Position numbers and translations under genes: made by a program
NCBI GenBank assembly: GCA_032690845.1
Contig: CM064430.1
Span: 1,598,949-1,662,948 of the forward strand
Length of the DNA stretch: 64,000 nt
Origin: Eleusine coracana subsp. coracana
Taxonomy: Eukaryota > Streptophyta > Magnoliopsida > Poales > Poaceae
Reading direction: 5' to 3'
Part shown: piece after piece, positions 46,770 through 59,426 of the stretch
How the letters are laid out: every line of letters starts with the position of its first letter
Position numbering within the stretch: position 1 is the first letter of the stretch
Notes under the pieces: model-generated
Database searches by the model: none
Told to the model about the DNA's origin: nothing
What the model saw: only the letters and a program-made list of their open reading frames with translations

Positions 46770-47118
46770 ACAGTGACCAGCACGCACAGGCACTTTGGCT
46801 CTTCCCCAGCACCCGTAGATCTGCCGAAGATGGCAAATCCCGCAGCTACAAGCAGGTACTCAGATTAGTCGGGTAGATTTTGTGAGAGGAGGTTGTGGGA
46901 CCTCACCTGATGGATCTTTGATGGAGCCGTGGGCAGCGACAAGGGTGGTTCTGGGCGGTGACGAGAGTGGCGGCTGGGACGGGGCTGCCCGGTGACAGAA
47001 CGGCGACCGGGGGCGCAAACGGAGGTGGTGACTAGGACAGGGCAAGCCGACTACAGGGCGGCGAGCAAGCTGGCGACCGGGGGCCAGGCGGGGCGGCGAC
47101 GGAGATGGTGATTGGGGC
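46770..47118. other. GC-rich flank between Harbinger-like and gypsy elements
   Basis: Bases 46900-47118 are rich in ggcgaccgggggc-type repeats and once joined 59432 onward, before the gypsy insertion split them at GGGGC. Minus-strand frames are low-complexity Pro/Arg/Ser readings; I do not call a gene. Confidence 0.45.
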
Positions 47119-49934
47119 TATAACAGAACCGACTTACCACAGAGCCGGCTCCGTTCCAGGATCTTCTCGGGTGGCGACACACGCTGTGACGCCCAATAGT
47201 ACAACATAGTCTATATAATAGATAGCTCGACAGAATACTAATAACATACAATCGTCCTCTCACAACGTTTCACACAGCACAACCGGCTTTGTAGGTGTTT
47301 GCCCAAACACCATGTCGGCAATCAACGGTCTACTCCTCCTCATCGGTGCACCGTTCTCACTCAATGTTCTAGCAGTCAGATCGCTGGCCTTCCCAGTGGA
47401 ACCTCCCATCGCAGTGGCAGTCTCCACCCTGATCATCTGAAAATCACATAGAACATCGCCCTGAGTAACTAGTTTACTCAGCAAGACTGACCCGTCAAGA
47501 TGACCAACTACAGCCGACTCCTAGACATGCACAGGTTAAGGGTAGGGTTCATGTTCAAAAGTCAGCATAAGAGTAAATCCCTAGTTTACATGTTTTAGCA
47601 TCAAGTTAAGTTAATAGGCGAATAGTAAATTTAGTTTGCACTTTGGCTACAATAATCATGATTGTAATATAATTAATAATAATTTTTAAACAACAATATT
47701 AAACCCTTTCAACAAATTAATGACTTCCAGCACTGTTTCGGAGCAGCGATCAAATGGTACTCGTTACTGTGAGGGGCAGCGACTCGAATCGATTTACATC
47801 CTGTAGGAGAAACCTGCTTGCACGATCCATACGCGCTTCATGGGAGCCGCCTCGAGCAACCTTTCGCATACGGTACCACAAGGACTTCCGGGTCCAGACT
47901 CCCCCGAGAAGGGTCCCCCATGCCCCGTGCCGCCATCTGTGGGTAGATTCCTCCCTCCTCTCTTTCCTAGTTCCGCCAATAAGGGAGAAGGCAATTTTCC
48001 GATCAAGTAGTAATCGTAGCTACGTCAGTTTACTGGGCCCATAACTCCAGCATGCAAACAGTACGTTCAAACTTGATCCCATGGGCCGGACACGTGGAAT
48101 AGCCTTAGGTGACTCGGACGGGGCTACTTCCTTGAAGACAAGCTGTCCTTCCCTTTCCACCTAGTTGCCCGTCCGGTCGTCATTCGTTATCCCATTCCAT
48201 CTTTTCTTCATCTGACATCATTCCCAAGTGATGATATTTCCTTCTCTACGAGTGGTCTCCATACCACTCGATGAATAGTCGTCCTAAATTAAGCAGAGCG
48301 ACTAACGTCCTGAGGCTATTACCGGGTACAAGATACCTACTATAATACTAGGTTTTCAAACAACTCCTATAACCTAATGCACATATAAGCCTACTTCCCT
48401 AGCCAGTAATAAAAGAAAAATGGTAAAACTGGTGGGATGCACCGGGGCTTGCCTGGGGCCTGCTCCTGGTTAGCGGGGTTTCCTCCTTGCTCTTCTGGCT
48501 CCTGCTCCTGTCCCGCTTCCACGTGATTCACCTCGTGACCTATATGATGCGGATGATGCGATGTATGAGAATAAATTTCAATTCATGGCAGTTGATTTAA
48601 AAATGATTTGATGCCATAAGATGTATATGGGTTCAATGTATTAAGATGGGGTTTAACAACATAGGGTCGACGTGTTTGGCGAATTTCCTTCATGGACTCC
48701 AATAATTTATCGCAACAATGTTGTATATACGTATGGTGTGGGTACGAGCGGATCACGAGAAACATATGTTTACATGATTCTTAGAAAGTGGTTATGTGAC
48801 CAGTATTATTTTCAGTTTGCTAAGCATGTTGACTGACATGAGAAGCTTATAGGTGAAATAAACCCTAGTTAGACGAATATATAGTTAAGTAATATATCAA
48901 CACTAAGACTTGCAATAATTAATTTAATTCAGTTCTGGTAGCACTATGCCTATGGGCTATTTACTATAAGTAGACCATACTAGGGAATTTATGTGCCAAT
49001 TTTTACTGACATGCATAGGGTAAATAATTTTAAATAATTAAGTCAATGGTAAGATTAATTAATTAATTATGACAAATATATAGAGAATTACAAGGTGTGA
49101 ATTTCCAGGGGAACTAAGTGTGCCTAAACATGAGTACACAACAATTTTTAAGAATTTACTAGACTCCTAGATTTATTTATGATTTTATTAGTGGATTAAC
49201 CTATTTATCTTATTTCGGATAAAAATATAATCATGCATTGTGATTTTACATTTTTTTACAGTAGTACATGCCTATAGGAACCTAACAAAATTTATTCTGG
49301 ACCTAAGGGAAAACAGGAGAGGCCAAAACCGGGGGCGACGCCTCGGTATAGTCTCGATCGGGCTGACCAGCGGCTTCCCGCCGGTGTACGGACGCCACAT
49401 GGCACATCGGCGTCGGCAGTCCGGGCCCGTGTGGGAGGAAGAAGAGAGGCTGCTGGCTGACGTCTGGGACCCGCTAAATTTTTCTTTTTTGTTGCTTTTC
49501 GAAACAACATCATTTTCATATTTTCATATCTTTAATATTATTGACCCTATGCAAAATTTAAAAATATGGTCATGTTCATAATGATGTGAACTATGTTATA
49601 AAAATACTAACTATCATTAGTTCCTAACCAAATTTAAATAGGAATTTTGTGAATAGGGCTAGTTTTTGACCCTTTTACCATTTATTTAGGGCATCTTTTA
49701 TTGGAATAAAATTCAGAGAAATTCCTAACAATTCTAATTGGTCATGAAATTCAACATATATTTTTGGCAAGTATGAGTCATGTGGAAAAAGTTGGACTTG
49801 TAGTTTAAAAGTTATTCAAATTTTGCTCAAATTTCATTCAATTTGAATTCAAAGTAAGATTTAAATTTTTATTTTAAGCTCATGTGATTTCTTAGGTGTT
49901 GATCGTGACACTACGTGACACCAGGGGTGTTACA
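47119..49934 (-). repeat. 3' LTR of the gypsy element
   Basis: On the minus strand it begins TGTAACACC; the far end reads ...TA where TG/CA symmetry would be expected (one changed base at 47120). At 2816 bp it is shorter than the partner LTR: it lacks about 115 bp near 47207 and has an unrelated 340-bp block at 48971-49312. Confidence 0.95.
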
Positions 49935-49935
49935 G

Positions 49936-49946
49936 CCCTCCCCCCT
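49936..49946 (-). other. Polypurine tract
   Basis: The minus-strand purine run AAGGGGGGAGGG sits one base upstream of the 3' LTR, the expected site for plus-strand DNA priming. It follows the end of pol by about 20 bases. Confidence 0.9.
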
Positions 49947-49967
49947 TAAAGAAATCTTGCCCCGAGA

Positions 49968-52900
49968 TTAAGAAAAGAACCATGGTTTACCTAGATGTTG
50001 GCGTAGGAATTCGGGGTAGTGGCTTTGTAGGAACTCCTCTGTCTCCCAGGTAGCCTCCTTTGTGGTGTGATTACTCGATTGAACCTTGTAGAACTGAAGT
50101 GTCTTTTTGCGAGTAATTCGTTACTTCTCATCCAGTACCTTCACCGGGCGCTCAGAATATGTCAAGTCGGGTTGTAGCTGATCCGTGTTCTCCAAGGGAA
50201 CGTCTACTGGTGTCTTCAAACATTTCTTGAGCTGAGACACGTGGAACATGTCATGTACACCAGCGAGCTCCTTGGGTAGCTGGAGTTTGTAGACTACAGG
50301 CCCGCATCTTGCGAGGATTGGGTAGGGGCCGATATAGCGAGGTGCTAACTTCCCGCATATCCCGAATCGATGTACATCTTTGGTCGGTGACACTCGAAGA
50401 TAGACCATATCACCGACTTTGAACTCCAATGGGTGACGTCTTTTTTCTGTATAACTCTTCTACCTGGATTTAGCTTCTCCCAGATTCGACTGGATTTCTA
50501 GTACTTTCTCTTCAGCTTTTTGCACTAGTTCCGGGCTGAATATTACTCTCTCCCCTGATTTTGACCAACTCAACGGTGTACGACAACGGCGACCATAAAG
50601 AGCTTCAAACGGTGCCATCTTGATACTTTCTTAATAACTATTATTGTATGCAAATTCCGCCAAGGGTAAGCATTCGTCCCACTTTTTGCTATGATTCAGT
50701 ACATAGGCTCTCAACATGTCCTCTAATATTTGGTTCACCCTTTCCATTTGGCCGTCTGTTTGGGGGTGATACGCAGAACCTTTAATCAACCTTGTGCCTA
50801 ATGACGCATGTAGTTGTTAATCCAATGAACTGGGAGCCTCTAGCAGATATGATGGTCTTGGGTACTCCATGTAAACACATGATCTGTTCGATGTACAGCT
50901 GTACATATTTCTGCGTCTTGAACCGTGTCGACACCGGAATGAAATGTGCGACCTTTGTCAACCTATACACAACAACCCATATGGAGTCGAATTTACGTGC
51001 TGTAAGTGGTAGACCGACAATGAAATCCATACTAATATCTTCCCACTTCCAGGCTAGAACACTCAGAGGTTGGAGTAGGCCCACCTTCTTCAGATGGTCG
51101 GCCTTGACTCGACGGCAGGTATCACACTCTGTGACATATCGTGCTATTTCCCTCTTCATACGAGTCCACCAATACCTGGACCTCAAATCATGGTACATCT
51201 TGTTGCTTCCTGGATGCATGGAGTACTTCATGACATGAGCCTCGTCCAAAATCTTCTTGCGAAGTTCCAAATTCTTAGGCACTACCAAACGATCCTTGAA
51301 CCATAATACGTCTTCTGCATCTTCCCAAAAACATCGAACCTTAGCATCTCCCTCTTTTAGTCTCCTTCTAAGGTGTGCCATGCCAACATCATTCTTCTGG
51401 GCTTCTACTATCTCTTCTCGCAAGGTAGGGATTAACGCTAGGTTATAGAGAGCTCCATGGGGTGTTACTTAGACGTAATGTCCATCTCGAGCTTGAGGGC
51501 TGACCATGATATGGTGGCATTGAGCCTTTCGACTTAGTGCATCAGCCACGACATTTGCTTTTCCGGGGTGGTAATGCACTTCTAACTCATAGTCCTTAAT
51601 CAATTCCAACCAATAACGTTGCCTCATGTTCAGATGATCCTGAGTGAAGATGTACTTCAAGCTTTTGTGATCGGTGTAGATACTAACTAGATTACCAAGC
51701 AGGTAGTGTCTCCACATTTTCAACGCTAGTACCACTGCTGCTAATTCCAGATCATGTGCAGGATAATTTTTCTCATGCTTCCTCAGTTGTCTAGATCCAT
51801 AAGCGATGACCCTTCCATCTTGCATGAGTACACACCCTAATCCAATACCCGAAGCATCACAATAGACATCGAACGGCTTCCCCAGGTCCGGTTGAGCTAA
51901 TACTGGGGCAGTGGTCAGACGCTTCTTCAGGGTTTGAAAAACGTTTTCACAGCCTTGATCCCATACAAATTTCTTTTCCTTCTTAAGTAGCTCGGTCATG
52001 GGTTTTGCAATCTTGGTGAAATTGGGGATGAAACGGTGGTAGTACCCGTCCAATCCCAGAAAACTGTGTATGTGAAATACGGTCTTTGGTGTCTTCCAAT
52101 TCAGTACATCTCTTACTTTGCTAGGATCTACTGTTATGCCTTCTTCTGAGATGACGTGGCCCAAAAATGGTACTTGCTTTAACCAAAATTCGCATTTGCT
52201 AAATTTTGCATATAGTTGATGTTCCCTTTACCTTTGTAGCACAATGCGAAGGTGCTCTGCATGCTCCTCTTCTGACTTGGAGTAGACTAGAATGTCGTCA
52301 ATAAACACCACTACAAACTTGTCCAGCTCTAGCATGAACACCGAGTTCATGAGATACATGAAGTGTGCCGGTGCATTCGTCAACCCAAACGACATCACTA
52401 AATACTCGTAAAGCCCGTACCGAGTGGAGAATGCTGTCTTGGGAATATCTTCAGCACAGATCTTAATTTGGTGGGATCCTGATCGTAGATCGATCTTGGA
52501 GAAAACTTTAGCTCCAATTAGCTGATCAAAGAGAATATCAATGCGGGGCAGTGGGTACTTGTTCTTGATAGTCACGACATTGAGTGGTCGGTAATCCACA
52601 CATAGCCTCAAGGTCTCATCCTTCTTCTTCACGAACAACGCTGGACAACCCCAAGACAAAGAGCTTGGTCATATAAACCCTTTATCTAGCAACTCTTTCA
52701 GTTGCTCTTTCAACTCTGCTAGTTCCTTGGGTGCCATTTTATATGGTCTCTTGGATATGGGTGCAGTGTCTGGTTGAAGCTCAATCTTGAATTCGACCTC
52801 TTGGTCAGGCGGTAACCCAGGGAGATCGTCAGGGAATACATCCGAAAACTCACTAACCATAGGGATTTGTTCTAATTGCTTGGCGGTGGTGTGGTGCACT

Positions 52901-54486
52901 CTAGGTGTGGCCAATAGTGGGGGTACTACCCTGAAACTTGCTTTGCCATGGGTTGGAGAGTTTAGGTGTACAGTATAGGCATCTATATCCAGCACGGCTT
53001 TGTGGTGTTTCAACCATGGCATGCTTAAAATAATGTCAATGTTGCTCCCATCTAGAACTATGCACTTTGGAGAGTATACTTTTGTTCCTATGGATATTGG
53101 GAGCTTTTCAATTTCATACTGGGCAGGAGTTTGTCCACCCGCGGATTTAATGAGATAGCGTGATTTCATAAGGCTACGGGGCAATTGGTGGCTATCAACG
53201 AATGGACTGCTAACATAATTATGTGATGCCCTAGAATCAAATAGAACGAGTGCAGGGTGATCACAAACGGAGAACATACCAGCAAGAATGGGGTTGTTAT
53301 CAGGAATCTCCTCGAGAGTTCTGTTGTTCACACGTCCAGTGTGGACTGGTCCCCTGTTATTGTTGTTGTTCTTCTGTGGGTTGGGACTAGCATTCTTTCT
53401 GGGGTAGGGACACTCCCTAGAGAAATGACTAGGACGGTTGCAGTTGTAACAGGGAGACAATCCAGCCTGGTTGTGTTGCTGCTGCGACAGGCGATATACC
53501 TCTTGGTTCTGCTACTGCTGTGGGCGATACCCGCCTTGGTCCTGTTGTGGACGTGGTGTCGGAGGTCGCTGTTGTGGCTACTAGGGTGGACGTGGGAATG
53601 GTGCTGACACGGGGGTGGAATGATATCTCTGTCCCGATGGATCCGTGTACACCATGCGATACTTCTATGGGGGCCCACCGGATGACCGCATAACAATAGC
53701 GGATCTCTTCCGCTCTGCCATCACCTTGCGAAACCCATCCTCTGCAATGATAGCATTGTTGACAAACTCGGCGAATGCGCTGCCCATGTTGAGGTTGAGG
53801 TGGTCCTGCAACTCTGCGCTGAGTCCCTCCAAGAAACGGTCCTTGCGCTTGGCGGGGGTGTCTACCTGTTCAGGAGCGTAGTGTGCCAAGCGGTTGAACT
53901 CCTCGCAGTATTCTCCGACGCTATGGTTGCCTTGTTTCAGAGCTACGAACTCCCGTGCCTTCCTGCGAATGAGCCCCGCAGGAATGTAGTGGGCACGGAA
54001 CGCAGTCTTGAACTCGTCCCAGGTGATCTGCGGGTTCTCCCCAATTGAGGCGACATGGTTGGCCCACCATGCCCCAGCTGCACCATGCAGCTGCTGTGCC
54101 GCGAACAACGTCTTTTGCACAGGCGTGTAGTTGAGAAGCCCAAACTTGGACTCAAGCATGCGGAGGAAATTTTCAGCCTCCATAGGTTCAGCGGTGGAGC
54201 TGAATGTAGGTGGCCTGGTGGCGAGAAAATCGGCGTAGGTGCTGTTCTATGCTGCGTCATCGTTGTTGCCCCTAGCATTCCTATTGACCATATTCTGTTG
54301 TGCCAACTCCCGCATGAACTCCACTTGCTGCTGTTGGTTCTCCATCATGCTCGCGAAGAACTGCGCCATCATCTGCATGGGGTTGGGAGGCGGTTGTGGA
54401 GCCTCGTGCTGAGTGTTGTTCTCCCTAGCCCTGGAGCTTTCGGGCTGCTCGCCGTGGAGCTCGTTGGTATTGCGAGTGCGAACCAT
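49968..54486 (-). pseudogene. gag-pol of the gypsy element, disabled
   Basis: One long frame from an ATG at 54486 (MVRTRNTNE) to the terminal TAA at 49968. Order: gag (about 54180-53670, with AWWANHVASIGENPQITWDEF), CCHC knuckle (CYNCNRPSHFSREC, about 53455), protease with DSRAS in place of the usual DSG, RT (about 52650-52200, FIDDILVYSKS), RNase H (VYCDASGIGLG, about 51860), integrase HHCC zinc site (HPGSNKMY, CDTCRRVK) and core, and a chromodomain-like tail (about 50120-49970). In-frame stops lie at 54247, 53665, 53581, 53578, 53513, 52669, 52228, 51469, 50631, 50460 and 50121 (lowest base of each codon). A small deletion and frameshift lies near 50790-50810 in the integrase. Confidence 0.95.
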
Positions 54487-56323
54487 TCTGAAATGCAAGC
54501 ATTAGGGTGCCATTAGTTACTTATCCAATAAGATCATACGGGAACACAAATTCAAGGGCACGTAGGATGCTCCAAATATAGAAAAGTGTAGTTCAGAAAG
54601 GAAAACAAATATACTGGTCGTGATTACTCATCCAAATGATTTTCACATCGAGAACTAGACTTGTCCAAAAATTTCAGGATACGATTCAGTTCTGTCCTAT
54701 CGGTACAGCAGTCACCAAATCCAACTTTTAAGTAAACATTCCTACTAAATATGGATAGACAATGAATACCAAAGTTGTAGAGAATTTCAACACCTTTCCA
54801 ACGAGTTTTTACTCAACTTCATATCACAAGGGGTTCAGGAGATAGGAATTTTCCAAGTTAACTGTTAGTTTCTGAAATTTTGCTCTCGGTCAAAACTGTT
54901 GCCCTACCGACAGGTGACACGAAAGCGTAAACTGCTCCTAATATGAGCAAAACTAGTTATTTGAGCTTATACCAAAATTGTAGAGGACTCTCTCACCTTT
55001 CCAACACATATTTACTCACCCTCATCGGATAAGCGATTTAGGAGCTACGAATTTTCTAAGTCACAGTTCAGAATCTGAAAGTTTGATATGACAGGGCTAT
55101 GTTTGGTCTGAAAAATGGGCTGAAGCCCAGTTTTCTTTTCATTTAACCATATAACTAAACTATAAAATTTGTGGAGAGTTTTAACATCTTTCTAACATAT
55201 ATTTACATGCTTCCAACTAATTCTTAGAACTCAAGATATACAATTTACACTACCGGTAAATTTTCTGAACCGAGTTTCTGGACAGAACTGGGTGACTCTG
55301 AATATTTGCTCATAGCACTACCTTCCAGGTTTCAAACCTAAAAACTTAAGCTACCAAAGTTGTAGAGCATTTCATAAACTTTCTAGGGAGTGCTCATACA
55401 ACCCTATAGGTGGTCTTAGCAAGGAGTTATGCATTTTTACAAGATAGGTCATGAATCTGAATTTCAGACTGACGACTCTTCGATATGCTGATTCGGACAG
55501 GCCCAAAATGGTATTATCCGGATAATTTTAAAGCAAAACTTCTTGCTGCACATATCTAGGGTTTATTCATGATTCTAACAAGTATTTATTTGTAAGATTT
55601 TGATTTTTGAGTGAGGAGATATAGATTTTTATGTGCATGACATGCTAGCTGAAATTTCAGTTTTTCTTAGTGAATTAGATGCTTCAATATTTTTCATGAA
55701 TGCATATGCTTTCGGCCTACACGCCCTCACAAAGTAAAATTTAGTCATGAATAGGACCATACGTATAGTCAGTGGCAGTCGATCTCTCAAGTTAGTCGTA
55801 TTCTACACGTTTCTTACACGAATCGTGGTTAGCGTACCTACAGAAAAAGTGCATCCAACCATCTACATTTTAGGCAGTTGATAGATAGATAATATTTTGA
55901 CAGGAATTTAAATACACCCTGTATCATTCCATACGGGCTGCACCCCAGGTAGGCCGCTTCCTGGAGAAACGCGTCCACGATCTACATCACGTGGCGGGAC
56001 GTTCACCATGGCGTCGATGACCTGGACGACCCCATATGTTCCGAAGAACAGGGACTCCCTTTAACCCATTTGGGTAGGGACCCTCGTGACAATCTGAAAA
56101 CCGGAGAGTACAAGCATTTTGCAACTTACTTTCTTACCTGAGCGTAGGTGCATCGTTACGGAATAGTATGTTTTGCATTAATGTAAATCTAGGCCTATAT
56201 TGCAGTCAGAAGTTAGCTTACCACCTGTTCATAACTATTATAGACCTTAATGGGCACGTCCTCAGACGTTCGTAACGGGGTTTTCGAAAATATGTCTTTA
56301 AATATTGCACTATTCTAGAGATA
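54487..56323 (-). other. Long gypsy leader with degenerate ~195-bp tandem repeats
   Basis: About 1.8 kb lies between the PBS and gag without a coding frame. At least four diverged units with starts near 54771, 54974, 55165 and 55356 share the order aaagttgtagag, cctttccaac, tttactca, a ggagataggaatttt-like block, and a gaatctgaaattt-like block. Such repeats are not needed for replication in related elements, and their role is unknown. Confidence 0.75.
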
Positions 56324-56335
56324 GCTCTGATACCA
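56324..56335 (-). other. Primer binding site (initiator tRNA-Met type)
   Basis: The minus strand reads TGGTATCAGAGC, complementary to the 3' end of initiator tRNA-Met, separated by GCG from the end of the 5' LTR (56339). This is the usual primer of plant gypsy and copia elements. Confidence 0.95.
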
Positions 56336-56338
56336 CGC

Positions 56339-59300
56339 TGTAATAGAACTGACTTACCATGGAGCCGACTCCGTTCCAGGATCTTCTCGGGTGGCGACAC
56401 GCGCTGTGACGCCCAATAGTACAACACATGACAGGGAATATAATTGCAACGAAAGCATAGATAGGGTACAGAGTTTTACATAAATCCAAATTTAAAGTTT
56501 ACAACTAGAGTTTTTAGAAAATGCGGAAGCGAAATAGTCTACATAATAGATAACTCGACATAATAATAATAAGATACAATCATCCTCTCACGACGTTTCA
56601 CACAGCACAACCGGCTTTGCAGGTGTTTGCCTAAATACCGTGCCGGCAATCAATGGTCTACTCCTCCTCATCGGTGCACCGTTCTCACTCGATGTTCCAG
56701 CAGTCAGGTCGCTAGCCTTCCTAGTGGAACCTCCCACCACAGTGGCAGTCTCCACCCTGATCATCTGAAAATCACATAAAACGTCGCCCTGAGTAACTAG
56801 TTTACTCAGCAAGACTGACCCGTCAAGGTGGCTAACTACAGGCGGCTCCTAGACATGCACAGGCTAAGGGTAGGGTTCATGTTGCCAAAAGTCAGTATAA
56901 GAGTAAATCCCTAGTTTACAAGTTTTAGCATCAAGTTAAGTTAATAGGCGAATAGTAAATTTAGTTTGCACTATGACTACAACAATCATGATTGCAATAC
57001 AATTAATAATAATTTCTAAACAGCAATATTAAACCCTTTCAACAAATTAATGGCTTCCGGCACTGTTCCAGAGCAGCGATCAAGTGGTACTCGTTACTAT
57101 GAGGGGCAGCGACTCGAATCGATTTACATCCTGCAGGAGAAACCTGCTTGCACGATCCATACGCGCTTCATGGGAGCCGCCTGGAGCAACCTTTCGCATA
57201 CGGTACCACAAGGTCTTCTGGGTCCAGACTCCCCCGAGAAGGGTCCCCCATGCCCCTTGCCGCCATCCGTGGGTAGATTCCTCCCTCCTCTCTTTCCTAG
57301 TTCCGCCAACAAGGGAGAAGGCAATTTTCCGACCAAGTAGTAATCGTAGCTACGTCTGTTTACTGGGCCCATAACTCCAGCATGCAAATAGTACGTTCAA
57401 ACTTGATCCCATGGGCCGGACACGAGGAATAGCCTTAGGTGACTCGGACGGGGCTACTTCCTTGAAGACAAGCTGTCCTTCCCTTTCCACCTAGTTGCAC
57501 GTCCGGTCGTCATTCGTTATCCCATTCCATCTTTCCTTCATCTGACATCATTCCTAAGTGATGATATTTCCTTCTCTACGAGTGGTCTCCATACCACTCG
57601 ATGAATAGTCGTCCTAAATTAAGCAGAGCGACTAACGTCCTGAGGCTATTACCGGGTACATTATACCTACTGCAATACTTGGTTTTCCAACAACTCCTAT
57701 AACCTAATGCACATACAAGCCTACATCCCTAGCTAGTGATAAAAGAAAAAGGATAAAACTGGTGGGATGCACCGGGGCTTGCCTGGGGCCTGCTCCTGGT
57801 TAGCGGGGTTTCCTCCTTGCTCTTCTAGCTCCTACCCCTGCCACGCTTCCACGTGGTTCACCTCGTGACTAATATGATGCCGATGATGCGATGTATGAGA
57901 ATAAATTTCAATTCATGGCAGTTGATTTATAAATGATTTGATGCCATAAGATGTATATGGGTTTAATGTATTAAGATGGGGTTTAATGACATAGGGTCGA
58001 CGTGTTTGGCGAATTTCCTTCATGGACTCCAATAATTTATCGCGACAACGTTGTATATACATATGGTGTGGGTACGAGCGGATCGCGAGAAACATATGTT
58101 TACATGATTCTTAGAAAGTGGTTATGTGACCAGTATTATTTTCAGTTTGCTAAGCATGTTGACTGACTTGAGAAGCTTATAGGTGAAATAAACCCTAGTT
58201 AGACGAATATATAGTTAAGTAATATATCAACACTAAGACTTGCAATAATTAATTTAATTCAGTTCTGGTAGCAGTATGCCTATGGGCTATTTACTATAAG
58301 TTACGAATTTTACAAGAAATAGTTGATTTATAGGCAATAATAAATAGTAGAAATATTAGAGATATTAGGCCGACCAATCAAAATGAGGCCACACAGAGGC
58401 CACACGGTCCCAGTAGGCAGCAGATCCGCGCATCCCTGACCCCAGCCGCGGCTCGCCGAAACCTGGGCAAGTGGCCACGAAAAATCATGAGAAATATACC
58501 TGAATGTAGCACAGCTCGGCGCGCCACTGATGGAGGGGTTCTTGGCGTCCAGTGGTGGCAGGTGGCCGGCTGCAAGCACAACAGAGCTCCTGGTGAAGGC
58601 TGCAGTTTTTGAATTGTGGCGGTTTTCTCGCCGTGATTCAAGGGATGGGATTTGGTCGGGTGGAGGAGGGCAATGCGAGGAGTTTGAGCCGGCTGATCTG
58701 TGTCAGTAGGGTGCGAGGCCGCCGCGCTGTGAGCTTCGAGCTCGTAGCAATGGTGGTGGCGACGCTTGCAGGTGAAAGAGAGAGAGAGAGAACCAAAAGG
58801 GAAAATGGGAGAGGCCAAAACCGGGGGCGACGCCTCGGTATAGTCTCGGTCGGGCCGACCAGCGGCTTCCCGCCGGTGTACGGATGCCACGCGGCACATC
58901 GGCGCTGGCAGTCCGGGCCCGCGTGGGAGGAAGAAGAGAGGCTACTGGCTGACGTCTGGGACCCGCTAAATTTTTCTTTTTTGTTGCTTTTCGAAACAAT
59001 ATCATTTTCATATTTTCATATCTTTAAAATTATTGATCCTATGCGAAATCTAAAAATATGGGCATGTTCATAATGATGTGAAATATGTTATAAAAATACT
59101 AATTATCATTAGATCCTAACCAAATTTAAATAGGAATTTTGTGAATAGGGCTAGTTTTTGACCCTTTTACCATTTATTTAGGGCATCTTTTGTTGGAATA
59201 AAATTCAGAGAAATTCCTAAAAACTCTAATTGGTCATGAAATTCAACATATATTTTTGGCAAGTATGAGTCATGTGGAAAAAGTTGGACTTGTAGTTTAA

Positions 59301-59426
59301 AATTTATTCAAATTTTGCTCAAATTTCATTCAATTTGAATTCAAAGTAAGATTTAAATTTTTATTTTAAGCCCATATGATTTCTTAGGTGTTGATCGTGA
59401 CACTACATGACACTAGTGGTGTCACA
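56339..59426 (-). repeat. 5' LTR of the gypsy element
   Basis: Begins TGTGACACC and ends with CA on the minus strand; 3088 bp. It is collinear with 47119-49934 except for a 115-bp segment near 56430-56540 and a 508-bp block (58301-58808) that is GC-rich and contains a GA microsatellite (about 58778-58792). The block is replaced by different sequence in the other LTR. Confidence 0.95.

Larger units (their letters stand above)
47119..59426 (-). mobile_element. Complete Ty3/gypsy chromovirus-like LTR retrotransposon (Tekay/Del type)
   Basis: Two direct LTRs (47119-49934 and 56339-59426) enclose a minus-strand gag-pol. GGGGC flanks both sides (47114-47118 and 59427-59431) as a 5-bp target duplication. 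The PBS is next to the right LTR and the polypurine tract next to the left one, so the right copy is the 5' LTR. Domain order is gag, CCHC knuckle, protease, RT, RNase H, integrase, chromodomain-like tail, which with the roughly 3-kb LTRs fits the Tekay/Del clade. Total length is 12,308 bp. The coding frame has many stops and one frameshift, so it is non-autonomous at present. Confidence 0.97.

Noticed and set aside
46900..47118. A coding exon in the GC-rich minus-strand frame
   Set aside because: Low-complexity composition and short internal repeats explain the open frame; no homologue was recognised and no splice signals fit.
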